A stretch of DNA of 64,000 bases from Daphnia pulex. Taxonomy: Eukaryota > Arthropoda > Branchiopoda > Diplostraca > Daphniidae. The stretch's first letter is position 1. Every line of letters starts with the position of its first letter. The notes beneath the pieces were generated by a model, which made no database searches, was not told the origin of the DNA, and was given only the letters and a program-made list of their open reading frames with translations. A program made the translations under genes and the position numbers. The stretch covers positions 4,030,001 to 4,094,000 of the forward strand of contig NC_060024.1 in assembly GCF_021134715.1 (NCBI RefSeq). Reading direction: 5' to 3'. Shown piece by piece: positions 30,977 to 42,650 of this stretch.

Positions 30977-32500
30977 CATTAGCTCCGGTTGTCAGACTAT
31001 CCACTCTTCGGATTATCCTAGCTCTAGTTGCCGTATGTGATCTTAGCGTCATCCAACTAGATGTGAAGACGGCGTTCCTCTATGGACGTCTTGAGGAGGA
31101 GGAAGTCTACATGTGCCTGCCGGAAGGCTATGCGGCCTACGGCCTTGAGGCTGATGTCTGCCGGTTGATAAAAAGTATCTACGGACTGAAACAGGCCCCC
31201 CGAGTTGGGAATATGGAGCTAAATGACGCTATAGTTACATATGGCCTCACTCGCTCTCAGCATGATCAGTGTCTATACTTCCGTCTTCAAGGGGAGGAAT
31301 GGATGGCGGCCCTGTTCTTCGTTGATGACGCTATTGTATGTGGAACCAATAACAAGGCACTGGACGACTTTGTGACATATCTCAAGAAAAAGTTCGAGCT
31401 GAGGACTCTTCCTGTAGGCTGATTCCTGGGTCTCACAACCCAAACGAGACAGAAGCACACGCACGCTGAATCTCTCCCAGCCCGATTTTGTGGACGATCT
31501 TGTGGCAAGATTTAAAATGGAAAGCTGTCACTCAAATGTGATTCCTGCTGAGCCGGTTCTACATCTCAGTTCTGCTATGGCCCCTAAAACCAAAGAGGAA
31601 GAAGAAAAAATGAAGAAAGTTCCGTATGAGAGCGCAGTTGGAGCTGTACTGTATCTCTCAACCACGACAAGGCCTGATATTGCTTATGCTGTGAGCAAAA
31701 TAGCACGGTTCAATCAGAACCCAGGGCCTCAACTCTGGATTGCTGTCAAACGCATGTTTCGTTATCTTGCCGGAACCAAGGATTATGGGATAATTTTCTC
31801 TTCAACAAAAGAACAAGGAGCGCTGGGATTCACTGATGATGACTATGGCGGAGATCATGACGACAGGAAGTCAACATCAGGATGCATCTTTTTCCTAAAT
31901 GGTGGGCCTATCTCATGGTTCAGCCGCAAGCAGGAATGCACAGCCACCTCTACAACCGAGGCGGAATTTGTGGCCGGAAGTGAAGCGGCCAAAGAGAAAA
32001 CTTGGATCAAGTCACTGCTGGAGGAGATCGGGCAAGGAAAACCTGGTCCCATCACATTATTCTGCGATAATCAAGGGGCACTTAAAGTAGCATACAACCA
32101 GGAAATGCATCGGAAAATGAAGCATATCGCCATCCGATATTGGTACATCAGAGAAGCCAAAACTAACGGAGTAATAAACACCAGCTATGTGAGCACCCAG
32201 GAACAAGTATCAGACACCTTCACGAAGCCCCTGCCTGCTCCACGTTTCTCCACGTGACAAGATTGGTGTTCGTGATGTAGGCGCTCTGTAAAGGCGGACA
32301 CAGGGCGAGCCTATGGATTTCGTGTTTAGTTTTTTTCTTTGTTGCTTTCTTCTTTGATTATGTATGATGTAAGCTTATGGTCGTCAGGATTGTCGGACAT
32401 AAGGATTTCCGACACAAGGATCGGTATCCTTTCCAGCACACTTTGTATTGATGTCATTGTATTGTTTTCATGTCTTGTGTTTCCTCAGTTTGAGGGGAGG

Positions 32501-32688
32501 TGTTGAATATTGTTGAATATAACAAGGCAACAAACTGGGAAGAGCGGCAACGCTGCACAGGGAAGAGGGGGGAAGATCCAGAGCTTCTTGTAAGTAGAGA
32601 AGACGGTGTGGCGTATGGTACTCTTGAGAGTAATACACAGTGTCCTTTTGCTACAATTTACTCAAAGTGTGTTAGTTGATAACCAACA
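32501..32688 (+). repeat. Copia 3' LTR (188 bp)
   Basis: Begins TGTTGAATATTG directly after the polypurine tract TTTGAGGGGAGG and ends ...AACCAACA, i.e. TG...CA. Length is usual for Copia elements. No second LTR is in the window, so the right boundary rests on the TG/CA rule. Confidence 0.7.
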
Positions 32689-32699
32689 AGAGTGACAAT

Positions 32700-33200
32700 A
32701 AAAAAACTTACAATTCTAGATTTTCATGATTTTTGGTATATCTCCGGCTCGTGGAATAACGACTCTCCATATCTTTTCCAGTAATCGATCTCTGTTTCCA
32801 AGGATTCTTGGATTTGCACTACATCTGGAGGGTTGCGGCAACATTAGTTTCTGCTTAAAAATAAAAAATTAGTTAATAAAATTGAATTAGATTACTAAAA
32901 ATTAAAAAAAACTGTAAATCTTTTTTCTCAGCCAGCCAAGTATCTTTCTCTCCCAGAAATTGAAAATCATCAGTTCCTTCTCCGTTTCCATGTATCTGTC
33001 AATATGGAGATTTTTAATTGAAGCTGCAAAGATTTATTTAACTTGATTTTTACAACCCAAAAATATTTATCTTTTTTTCATCAAATCTTCAATACGAGGC
33101 AAGTTACTCTTTCCCATATCTAAGGCTCGCTTTGATGATACTAAAAATGCAAAAAAAATTATATTGCATTTTAAAAATTTACCAAATTAAACAACTTCCA
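32700..33200 (-). other. Exon-like fragments of an unrecognised gene
   Basis: A minus-strand frame preceded by a TTTTTAAGCAG acceptor (near 32855) reads VVQIQESLETEIDYWKRYGE then SLFHEPEIYQKS. Another near 33000-32920 reads HGNGEGTDDFQFLGEKDTWL. They could be exons of a helical protein into whose intron the Copia element jumped. No family is recognised. Confidence 0.3.
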
Positions 33201-33239
33201 ATTGAAGAAATTAAAAATATCCATAAATACACACTGATT

Positions 33240-35560
33240 TATGTCCCCTCTGTGACTTATGCGAACGCAATAATAGTCTTTATCCACACTACGGTCTAAA
33301 TCCACAGCCTAACTTAAGTCCTCGCTGTGAATTCTTAAATCAATCGTATAATATCAACTTAATGGACGTAAAAACCAAGAATGGCCGCTTATTTCCCTAA
33401 AGTAATCTTGAATTTAAGGTCGTTTGCTATTTTTCTGAAAAATATGATCAAATTGAACGCACAGTACTGCACTCAGGCAGAAGAAGGACACAATTTTTTT
33501 TTCTTTCAAACCGTGCAGGATAACCTAGAGCATTACCCTTCAAAGACACTTCTGTTGGAGAAAATAAGGTTTAATTGAGATGTTTTTTATTACACATAAT
33601 GTATTTTAATCCACACTGTAACTTAGATCCCCGTTTTGACTGTTGTCCACGCCATTACTCCTTAAATGTTACCTATGTCTAAAACATGATTGTTGACCAC
33701 ACTGGCTTTTTATCATACAACCACGAAACCATGCCATGTTTTCTTCACGACGGGAAGGGACTACGCTACATTCTGCTATCCACGCCGTGGTTCCCGCCTA
33801 ACATGATCCCTATTTAGACCCTGTAGTCCACAATCATTAAAGGACTTACACCGTACTACATATCCATACTGTAACCTGTTTACACTGTCTCTTGTCCACC
33901 CTGAAGCACGTACCCACGCCGGACTTTGAGCCCTTGTGGTATAACTGTCACAATTTGTTTGTATTATTTCCCATATCAAAACTCTAAATTAATAAGAACA
34001 ATCGATCTAAAAAAGACAGGTTTCTTATGGACTTAGCGGAAGGGGACTTGGGAAAGGGACTAAGTGTTAGCAATTTTTCCCTAGTGTTCCTTGTCCAAGC
34101 TTAATTGCCCTAGTAAAGGTAAGAAACGCTCGTACCGTAACGTTTTTGCATATGAGGTAGCTGATAGCTATATGAGGTGATAAATATATGAGATATGTGA
34201 TAGATGATAGCTATATGAGGTAGCTGCTCATTTAACCAGCACATATGTGTATGAATGTATCCCTGGTTTTCTATTTTAATAAATCCTTTGAATGATATTG
34301 AACTGGGTTACAAGCATTCAGCCATGAGTAAAAAACTCATTTTTTCTATCCCTTATTATTAATTTACTTTAGTTTTCCCAGTAGGGATCGGCAACTTCTT
34401 GGTCGTTCCTTGGTTCCGTCGGATTGTCCTCAGATACTTCTGCTCATCCTTTTTCCATAAATTTCCCGTTCAAGGCAATACGGGTTTCATAACTTTTCTG
34501 TTAGGCAATTAAATATGACGGACTCCAATAGATAAGTAACATATCTTAAATATTGTCACATTAAAATTATTTTTTATTACTGCGGTTTTGTAATTTACTG
34601 TTCGTAATGTGATCGAAAATTCATAGCACTCTGGCATTGCGTTAATTTTATGGCTCAAAACAAAAAAAATTTAAATCATTGTTGAATTAAATATTAGTGA
34701 CCTTATTGGTATGATTAGTAAAAACTATTTTTGTTTAAGAGAGATAAGACTTAGGTACATAAAACAACGTAAAAACTCGGAAATTGGTAGATTCATGTTA
34801 ATTTTTCAAGGAACTTTTTGAAAGAAGATGCAATTGTTTCCTTATGTTCTGCTTGAATTGTATTCAAAGTTGAATTAGCAACGACAGGGTAAAATGAAAG
34901 TTACATGAAAATCCAACGTATCATTGGGTGTTACAGATATCAGCTTTTTTATGCTTCTAATTCTCGATTACCAAAATTGATTAAGCAAACAGACCTGCAT
35001 ATAGCTAATAACAAATTCCCCCAGAATGAAACGCAAATACAAATTTTTGAAAGTTATGACACGAAATTTTTTAAGAAAGTAGATATAAACAAAACCCAAA
35101 CCCAAAGTTTGGCTATCCTGTAGGTATCCCCCCCCCAAAAAAAAAATATATAAAAAATGGCTTTCGAAAACTCATTGCAATATTCAACTCTTGCTTGGCT
35201 ACATTGCAGCTATGGTTTCTACTGCTGCACCTCCACTTGAAGTTTTGCCGTTTGACTCTTACTTCTCATTTCTCTAGCACGGTCTTGAACGTGTTTCTTG
35301 CACTACTAAGCTTCATTTAACACATCACAAGAGATGCAAGAACCATAAAAAACTCAGAGAATGAATGTTTTCCAAACATTTTCATAATTTTGACCTGATC
35401 AAAAACTCAATCAGTAAAATAAACAATAGCTTCTTTATCAAAAAATCAATAAATCTGGTTTAACAGGTAAATGTAGACAGTTTCCTTTAAAAAATCGGAC
35501 ATTTCGTTTTGGCCAATTTTATGCGGAAAATCCAATATTCTATACTACAACCCTTTTACT
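33240..35560. other. No supported gene; short repetitive patches
   Basis: 33280-33940 contains several loosely repeated CCACACTGTAACTTA-type phrases. 34140-34230 is a degenerate GATAGCTATATGAGGT repeat. Frames at 33381-33578 and 34905-35123 are unrecognised. Nothing else is seen. Confidence 0.35.
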
Positions 35561-36640
35561 TTTAGTATTTTTTGTGGTAAAATGTTGATATAATTTGAAC
35601 AATGATGAAATTCCAAAAAATAATTAATTTCCATTTCATCTCTAGCATGTTAAAAATTCTGGACAGCGTTGGACGATTTCCAAATGAATTTCGCGAAAAA
35701 AGATGTTTGATAAATCCCGGATTTGAACCTGGGTAACTAACTATGTTTGAATCACTTTGGCACTTTGTAAATATTATGCACTTTTGAAACGATATGCCTG
35801 GGCTGCAGACTAAGTACCGTAACGATGGCAACCAAAATCCTGAAAACGACACTTCGGACTACTCTTCCGCACCTAGTGACGGAAAAGGGAACCAATTACA
35901 TGGCCTACGGCAATTACAGCATCTCGACACTTTTTAGCCAGAGTAGCGCCTCTTCCATTTCTCCTTCATGTTATAACTTGGCAACTTTGCCCCTTTCCTC
36001 TTAGAGAATGAGTAGTGCAGTTGGACTTGAATGTTTGGTCCAGCAAGTACACAATTTTTGTCGTTCTTAAAAGAGCCCAATCTAACTTCATTCCAAATAT
36101 TTTCCAAAGCAATGAAATATACACAGAATGGACTATATCGACAGTATTTTATGAGGTTCAGAACCTTTTATCGAAAGGTTTAAAAAAATTAGATTAAGTT
36201 TGGGTTTATCCAAAAGGGAAATGCAATTTGGGAATTCCTCAATAAAAAAATTTCTCACAGCTATCCGGTATTCATAAGTTGCTGCGATACAAAATATTTA
36301 AGTTTATCAAATCTATGCTAAAAATCATATTTTTTCTATAATCAAATAGACCTGGACAAATCCAAGGCTTTCATTTGAAACATTTTATTAGTGGTATTAA
36401 GTCTCCTTTCCGGTATTATTTCAATACCAATAACAATCTAGTTTAATAGGATAAGAAAAAGTATCAATAGAAATAAGAAGTCGTGATTTTTTAATACCGA
36501 TATTACCACGGAGAATAAGAATATCATCTTCAGATGCCTTTATTATCTTCGTTGATTTTCCCATTTCCTCTTTTACGTCTATGAAGACAAGTTACAAAAG
36601 CTCTTCAGCAAAGTAATTTACAAATTAACATTTGTGAACA
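35560..36640. other. No supported gene
   Basis: A minus-strand 96-codon frame (35852-35562) is unrecognised. It overlaps a tRNA T-arm-like block (CCAGGTTCAAATCCGGG on the minus strand near 35710-35726), probably a tRNA-derived relic. The rest is AT-rich. Confidence 0.3.
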
Positions 36641-36654
36641 TTGAACATTGATTT

Positions 36655-36990
36655 CATTATTAGGCTGGATTATTGCGCAGCGCCACTTGGACTTTGTCCA
36701 ACTTGTGTAGTGACATTATATTCTCCACTCAGTGTCTCTGCAGTCCGACAGCTTCTTCCCGGTCTGGTCCACCTTATCAGCAGAAATGACAAGGACATTC
36801 TCACCGTCGCTTCTATGGCTCTGTCGAAATTTACTGATGGTCCTGACGACCAAATTCAAAAGTTGTCGACGCCGTAGTCGTCCCTCGGCTCGTTGCTTTG
36901 TTGGTTAGCAATGAAGAGGCCTTCATTTACCCAAACTATGACGACAATCAGTAACATTGCGCCCATGTTACTATCCACTCATTCATTCGA
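36655..36990 (+). pseudogene. Importin-alpha-like ARM repeat pseudogene
   Basis: The frame 36641-36877 contains VRQLLPGLVHLISRNDKDIL then TVASMALSKFTDGPDDQIQK. It resembles importin-alpha ARM repeats (RQLLPxLxxLIxxxDxxVLxDxxWALSYxTDGPNDxIQ). One base later the frame shifts and continues VVDAVVVPRLVALLVSNEEA. The invariant ARM Trp of WALSY is replaced by Met and the Tyr by Phe. A frameshift, a stop and the lack of flanking ARM repeats mark it as a relic. No introns are visible in this short piece. Confidence 0.65.
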
Positions 36991-37150
36991 TCCTTTTGTC
37001 AGTTCCACTTCAGGATTAAAAGTGGGCAAGGGATGAAATTTGCGTAACGGTCCGACTTTATACTAGACCCAACAAATACTGCGGTAGGAAAAATGCGCTT
37101 TCTTCTATTTTTAAGGATCTCTACTCGTGAAACTTACAGGAAATATAACG
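36990..37150. other. Short spacer
   Basis: Nothing recognisable between the ARM fragment and the next exon-like block. Confidence 0.3.
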
Positions 37151-37199
37151 TCAGAGGAGCCGGAGGAAACTTCTTACTTTTTTCCATTCTAAAAAATGA

Positions 37200-37685
37200 A
37201 GTAATTAAACAGTTCATTATAAATTAAAATTTTCTCTTACTGTGCATGTAGCTAAATGAGAGGAAGGTGGCTGGCAGAAACATCCATTTTGTTTTTTAGA
37301 ATGACCCTTCGGCTTCCTAAAATGGCTAACAAGATGGCTTCTCAAACTGTCAGATGACATGAAGGTCTGAAATTATAAAAAAAATTATTACAAAAATCTG
37401 TAAGAGTGGATGATAAAATAATTACCATTTTATTATGTCTGAAAATGTCAGAAATAGGTTAACATTAGAACTAGACAGAAAAATAGACAGCAATTTAAAC
37501 AGAATAAAGACACACACAAAAAATACAAAATAAACAAGGCAATAGAGTATAATTGTTAAAAAACTTACTTGAGGAAATGGAGATTTCTTACACACACAAA
37601 AAAAACAAAATAAACAAGGCAATAGAGTATAATTGTTAAAAAACTTACTTGAGAAAATGGAGATTTCTTTCTCAGTGGGCTTCAA
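37200..37685 (-). other. Exon fragments with a zinc-finger-like half motif
   Basis: On the minus strand, 37685-37649 could be a first exon (MKPTEKEISIFS...) ending at a GTAAGT donor. 37370-37245 after TAATTTCAG reads TFMSSDSLRSHLVSHFRKPK, resembling the C-terminal half of a C2H2 finger (Fx5Lx2Hx3H); the cysteine half would be on a preceding exon I cannot find. The donor-bearing segment is tandemly duplicated (37511-37670). Confidence 0.35.
37511..37670. repeat. 80-bp tandem duplication
   Basis: 37511-37590 and 37591-37670 are nearly identical (starts CACACACAAAAAA, ends GGAGATTTCTT). Each copy carries the same splice-donor-like CTCAAGTAAG in minus orientation. Confidence 0.9.
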
Positions 37686-37689
37686 ACTT

Positions 37690-38095
37690 TACACGATTCG
37701 CGTCTCTCGTGTACTGTGCTGAGCTTCTGATTCTTGTCACAAAGAAAAAATGGCCGATTTCTCTTTTCCAAAGATGGAAGGGTTTCCAAGTCCACAACAC
37801 AAGCAAATGCGAATACAACCAAAATGTATTCGATAGTGGTTTTTCTGTTTTTCAAAATTTATTAAATTATGGGTTTGAAATTCAAACCTTTTTACAATTA
37901 ATTAATTAGTCCACACATTTATTTTTTATTACAAGCCAGTGGTTGTGTGTTAAGTCGATCTGGCAGATACTCAGTGCCTCACTCAATTCCTACGAGTTGA
38001 TTACTGCACATAAAGTGTAATTTTTGCTATAATAACAAGTATTATAGCTTTTAAATGTAATTGCTTACCGTAATATATTAGAAAGTGAAGAGTGA
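37690..38095. other. AT-rich spacer
   Basis: One 86-codon plus-strand frame overlaps the upstream exon region and is probably chance. No features are seen. Confidence 0.3.
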
Positions 38096-38435
38096 GTATC
38101 CTGTGAAGGCATGAAATCCAGCGAAAAAATTACACAACTCCACGCCAAGCTCATTTGACAGAACCGTAACATTGATAAACTTGTGTGTATTATTTCTTTC
38201 TAATCCAGTCTCAAAGTAAAATTTATTGTTCTTGTTAATTTTAGAAATGTTTGAAAGACTAATGACAAGAACATCCGTATCAGCTTATCTGATTACTACT
38301 GTTGTGGGACAAGTTATAGAAGAATCGTGAGCAATAATCTGTTTTTTTGGATTAAAATAAGATATTTACTTATTACCAGAACAAATCAAATAAGGAAATG
38401 ACTTACTCTTGTATAAACTTCTTAATGTGAACATT
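38096..38435 (+). repeat. Copy of the 23664-24000 segment
   Basis: Shares the plus-strand terminal exon frame (MFERLMTRTSVSAYLITTVV ... EES stop). It abuts the 3' end of the UBF-like pseudogene, whose last codons lie at the edge of the shared segment. Confidence 0.65.
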
Positions 38436-39339
38436 TCATATTAATTTCCTAACACGAGGCCTTTTTACGAGCTGTCTTTCTTCAGACTTTTCGGCAGCCT
38501 TCCTTTTTCTTTGAGAACTACTCAGACGCTTTTTGGGTTTAGAACAGCGAGTTACCTGTACAGTCTCATCAGCAGTCTTTCGTTTTAAAATGTCATTCAA
38601 TTTCGAACGGCGCTCTTCAGGTGGAATTGAATCGAGATCAAATTCGAAAGTCCCTTGGTTGGCTTGGCAGCGATAAGACGACTTATCTTTAACGCTCTAC
38701 TCCCTCCAGAGTTTGTCGATTTCCTCCTTTCTTTCTTTAGGCTGCAAATGCTTAAATAACTCATTGGATTTTTGAATTTTATGGAAAAACAGATATCCGT
38801 TCTGTGGAGGTGGAGGGACCACTTTCTTTCCGCCTTTGTTGAAGTTGATACAAGGTTCAACAATCCTCAATTCAGCTTCTTCAACTATTTCGGCAAGAAA
38901 CCGATAACGTCTACACTTTTTTTGAACAACTAGCCATCGAGTTTTAAACTCCGCTGCAGTATAGTCATTGAACGAAATCGAATCCCAGTTTAAGTGCTTT
39001 TCGCGCGTATTATACTTATAAGTATCATTTTGAGGAATGTTCAGTTTAATACGCTTGAACAGCTCACGGTCGTCATTCATGGGCCACGTTATGGGGGTCC
39101 CATTTTTGTCATCTTCTTCCACTTTGTCCTCTGTTTGTTCGTCCTTCTCTTTCTTCGTCTTCTGGCTCTACTAGAAGAGATTGATCTGGAACTACACTGG
39201 CAGGTATTTTTGGCCTTGAACCCTTACCCCTTTGGGCCATTGCAGGAGGGGTTGCAGGCATGGATACCGATGAAGTTGACGCAACTACCTCATCAAGATT
39301 TCTGGTTTGAGAATGTCTTGGTTTTCGTTTGTTTGTCAT
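38436..39339 (-). pseudogene. UBF-like (nucleolar transcription factor, HMG-box) pseudogene
   Basis: The minus-strand frame starts MTNKRKPRHSQTRNLDEVVA and shifts by one base near 39120. It then reads ITWPMNDDRELFKRIKLNIP, YNTREKHLNWDSISFNDYTA, EFKTRWLVVQKKCRRYRFLA and VPPPPQNGYLFFHKIQ. The order WP.dD...LF.rI...P.nD...Y..REKHLNWD..F.dyt..E.K..W....K..R.fR.L.E.V..A, then PPPP.NGY.FF, is the UBF N-terminal region leading into an HMG box. A TAG after KEEIDKLWRE (about 38697) is followed by an open basic tail (KPKKRLSSSQRKRK ... KRPRVRK) to a TGA at 38436. With no introns, one frameshift and one stop, it looks like a retrocopy or a decayed paralogue. Confidence 0.65.
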
Positions 39340-39489
39340 TTTAATAGATCTGAAATGTAAAACAAAAATTGTTGAGCCAATACTTAGACTTGGATAACTG
39401 GGTGACCGTTTTTAATGGGCGTCAAAAATATAAGAACAAAACCGCCAAACTAACGCGTCAGCTCTGACGAGAATGCACGGTGAATGTAA

Positions 39490-39897
39490 TAATATTATAG
39501 GGTGGGAAAGTTCTTAAAAAAAAGAGCTGCATTAGCTCTATGTGTGGTCATAAGATCACATTTTTCAAATTTCATTTATAGTAATGAAATCGAAATTGAA
39601 AACACGAATTATAAGTTTTCCGTTTTCTTCCCCTCGATTCCCCATCACCAGTGTTGCCATATCAAAAAATATTTATCCTTTCTCTTTCTCCCTCTTCCGT
39701 CCAAGGGAAGAAAGAGATTTTGCGATATGGCAACACTGGTGATGGGGAATCGAGGGGAAGAAAACGGAAAACTTATAATTCGTGTTTTCAATTTCGATTT
39801 CATTACTATAAATGAAATTTGAAAAATGTGATCTTATGACCACACATAGAGCTAATGCAGCTCTTTTTTTTAAGAACTTTCCCACCCTATAATATTA
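39490..39897. mobile_element. Foldback MITE with 174-bp arms
   Basis: 39490-39663 is the exact or nearly exact reverse complement of 39724-39897, separated by a 60-bp spacer. Termini start TAATATTATAGGGTGGGAAA. Both strands are therefore open for the same start MGKFLKKRAALALCVV, which is an artefact of the palindrome. One arm also occurs at 49389-49490. Confidence 0.85.
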
Positions 39898-40170
39898 CGT
39901 AGATACCGAATGACAGGCCTCCAAAGTAAGCCCATTCCCTACTAGGCCTCTCGGCCGTACGGATACTTACGCAACGCGATAAAAACCACATATCGCGTTG
40001 TCGAAAAATTCCCCAAAAAAATCACATGATACCCCGCCCTAATATTAACCTTTGAAAAAATTTTTATCGAATTCCACCGAGAATTCTATTTTTGGGAGCG
40101 TTTTGAAAAACGCGTTTTCCCTACTGATCCTCTCAGCCGTACGGATACTTTCGGTACCCACAGTAGTTTC
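39898..40170 (-). repeat. Interspersed repeat shared with 49127-49400 (inverted)
   Basis: Runs from the end of the palindrome to GGTACCCACAG near 40170. It matches 49127-49390 in opposite orientation, including two CCGTACGGATACTT blocks and the ATCGCGTTG/CAACGCGAT pair. It carries the same end as the Tc1/mariner-like terminus described at 49127. Confidence 0.75.
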
Positions 40171-42640
40171 AAGGAGAAAACCGTTTAATTTTCATATTAA
40201 TTGTACTAGTTTGTGTTTTTAAACGTAAATTCTTGTGGTTATTTAACGAAAATAATTTTTATTACGTTAAATATGCATTTTTGGGACGCAGTTTTTATGA
40301 TTCGCTTATTTGTTATTTTTACTTTCTATTATTTAAGAAACTTATATGCAATCTATGCAAGACTATTTTTTTATAAAAATTATGAATGAATTTCACGATT
40401 AAATGTTATAAGTTATGAACAAACATAAATTCAGTTCCAAATATGTATTCAAAGAAAAGAAATACAGTAGGACATCATTTATAGTTTAATTTAGTCCAAA
40501 CGTCTTCAAGGATTTTTCTGCCAAATTTCCCGTTGGCACACAACAACTGCCGCATAAGATGTCCCACGAACGAAGTCACTGGGCAGGACATGGTGAAAAG
40601 TTGGTGGTGAATGTGGATTGAGGCATACTTTAAGAGCTTCGTTGTAGGGGGGATTTATGCGAAAACAAGACACGAAACAGTGGGCTTGACACAACGGGAA
40701 AATGGCTTGCCTGGATTGAATAGTAACACCCGCCCAAGAAATAACGTCACATTGTGGCAATTTGGAATATTCTAGATTCACTTATTTTTAAGTCGTTGAG
40801 CACAGACTGAACAAGCGCAAACACTTTTTCCACCACTTTTTATCACCGTTCAGCAATTTGATTAGTCGTATGGTATATCTACATTTATATGTTGAATGAG
40901 TTCGATGTAACTTAAGTTAGGATTCTCTTCGTTGCATGTACTTAATTCTTGCAGTCTATATTTAAAAGTCAAACTGAAATGTGAATAGTTGCCATTTTAA
41001 TTAATTAAGTCTGTGCTACCTTGATGACATCCGACTGAAAACAGCATTGAAATTGTTGAGACTGAGACCAAATAAAACTTTTGAAGCTAGAGCTTTAAGC
41101 TGGTTAACCATTGGATTTTCATTTGGAAAATCTGCATCAATAGTTAAAACTTGATTATTATTATATATTTTTTATTTCAAAGTTTGTTTAACAATAAATA
41201 GGCAGATTTCTCGCAGTAACAGTTTAACATTCATGGCTTCGTCAAATCTTGTTGTATCTTTTGGTTGGTCACTTAGGCATTTCTCTAAAGTGTCTTATTA
41301 GCAATTAGCAATGATTCATAATAATTTTTCTCATAGTCAGGACCATGTGTTCTCTGTTGGGAATAGACATAATAACATTAATTTTTTTGCTTGTTTCCTG
41401 AGCTTGGTGATATTTATAGAAATCTGTCAAACTTACGGATTCATTGACCCTCTGTAAAATCTTTGTAAGTCCTGATATCACAAGAGAAAATTTAAATTTG
41501 CTGATTTGGATGAGACACTCCTTATTTTGTTCCACCATTTGACGTAACTTATAAACACTCGTCTTTTTAACTAGTATAATTCTACTCTTTAAACACTCAC
41601 AAAATCAAACAACGTAACACTTTTTCTTCATTCGTCTGTTCTTCACTCACTCAAGATGTTTTGACGCGGACACGCGGTTGCCAGGTTTACAGAAAAAAGT
41701 TAACTCAAATAAAGAACAAACATAGATTCAGTTTCAAATATGTATTGAAACAAAGAAACACAGTAGGACATAATTTGATTTAATTTAGTCCAAACGTCTT
41801 AAAGGATTTTGTAATTTTCAAATTTCGGCAAAGTACTATGCTCTTCCATTAAATCCCATAGAACTCCCTAATATTTTTGATCCCAAACAACACTGGTATC
41901 TCATTCCCCTTCTTCACAAAATGAAAGTTTGATATTGGATTTTTGTTTACAATAATACACAACACATAAAGTTAAATTTTGAGAGCGTTTTTCTTTAGTG
42001 ACGCATTGCATCGGTAGAGGTTAATAATTTAGATAGCGGAATTAAGCTTCAAAATCAAATTAATAATCGGAATCACTATTCTAGATTATAGGACAGTACC
42101 GGTTTATTCCTGAAATAATATAAAAGTTCCTTGATGGCAGTAAGGTTAAGGAGCTTGAGTATAAAATAATATTCTTGTGTTCGATACTCGGTTCGACTCT
42201 GGGTAAAGTTGCCTCTGGGTATGTGAAAAGGAATTTAGAGAGCTTGTAATCTAATGTTCATCTAAAGTTATAAAATATACAGTTATATAATGATTTTTAA
42301 ATAATTGGTTATCCTATCATATAATAGCAAAAAGAAAAAAAAATTTAATGAATCAAATTATCGTCTATAGAAATGGTTTTGAGCCTTGATTGAAAAAACG
42401 AAAAAATCATGTTTGCAATTCAGTTTATTTCATTTAAAAGGTTGCACACTGGTAGGCGGTATATAAATGGTAAAATAACACACCCAAAAAGCGTTTTTTT
42501 CAAACGCCATACAAAAAAAGGAGGGAAACTTTAGTCGAGCGCCCCCTGCTAACACGGCTGGTCTGTAATACATCTATGCGACGTTTGTTCATCCATTCTT
42601 CGTCGCGTCTTACCTGTACCTTGTCGTACCTGTCTCACTT
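40170..42640. other. Non-coding stretch with 95-bp direct repeats
   Basis: About 95 bp at 40420-40515 (GAACAAACATAAATTCAGTT ... CCAAACGTCTT) recur at 41717-41812, 1.3 kb apart. Between them, minus-strand frames at 40781-40506 and 41538-41305 are unrecognised. A tRNA-like block with TGGCAGTAAGG and GGTTCGACTCT lies at about 42132-42205. I see no gene. Confidence 0.45.
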
Positions 42641-42650
42641 TTGAAACAGG

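Larger units (their letters stand above)
29783..32688 (+). mobile_element. 5'-truncated Ty1/Copia LTR retrotransposon
   Basis: Starts within integrase (KILRSDGGGEYCSKDFENCL) and shows the NGVAKRTNRT motif, where the catalytic Glu of GVAERxNR is Lys. After a frameshift near 29960 come SSIGKVTPFELWHGKEPDVS and EGIMVRYGDSSRVYKLWDP. The RT then reads VIQLDVKTAFLYGRLEEEEV, IYGLKQAPR and LFFVDDAIV. RNase H follows: SAVGAVLYLSTTTRPDIAYA, CTATSTTEAEFVAGSE, DNQGALK, and SYVSTQEQVSDTFTKPLP. Frameshifts near 30400-30760 and 31422 break pol. The 3' LTR (32501-32688) is preceded by a purine tract. There is no gag, protease, 5' LTR or target duplication on the left. Confidence 0.9.

Noticed and set aside
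35700..35790. tRNA gene on the minus strand
   Set aside because: Only a T-arm-like block with one mismatch is visible; no A box or cloverleaf.
39502..39885. Two ORFs on opposite strands with identical N-termini
   Set aside because: They are an automatic consequence of the 174-bp-arm palindrome and not genes.
42132..42205. tRNA or SINE with TGGCAGTAAGG and GGTTCGACTCT
   Set aside because: Box-like motifs are present but no acceptor or anticodon stem, and no second copy in the window to support a SINE.
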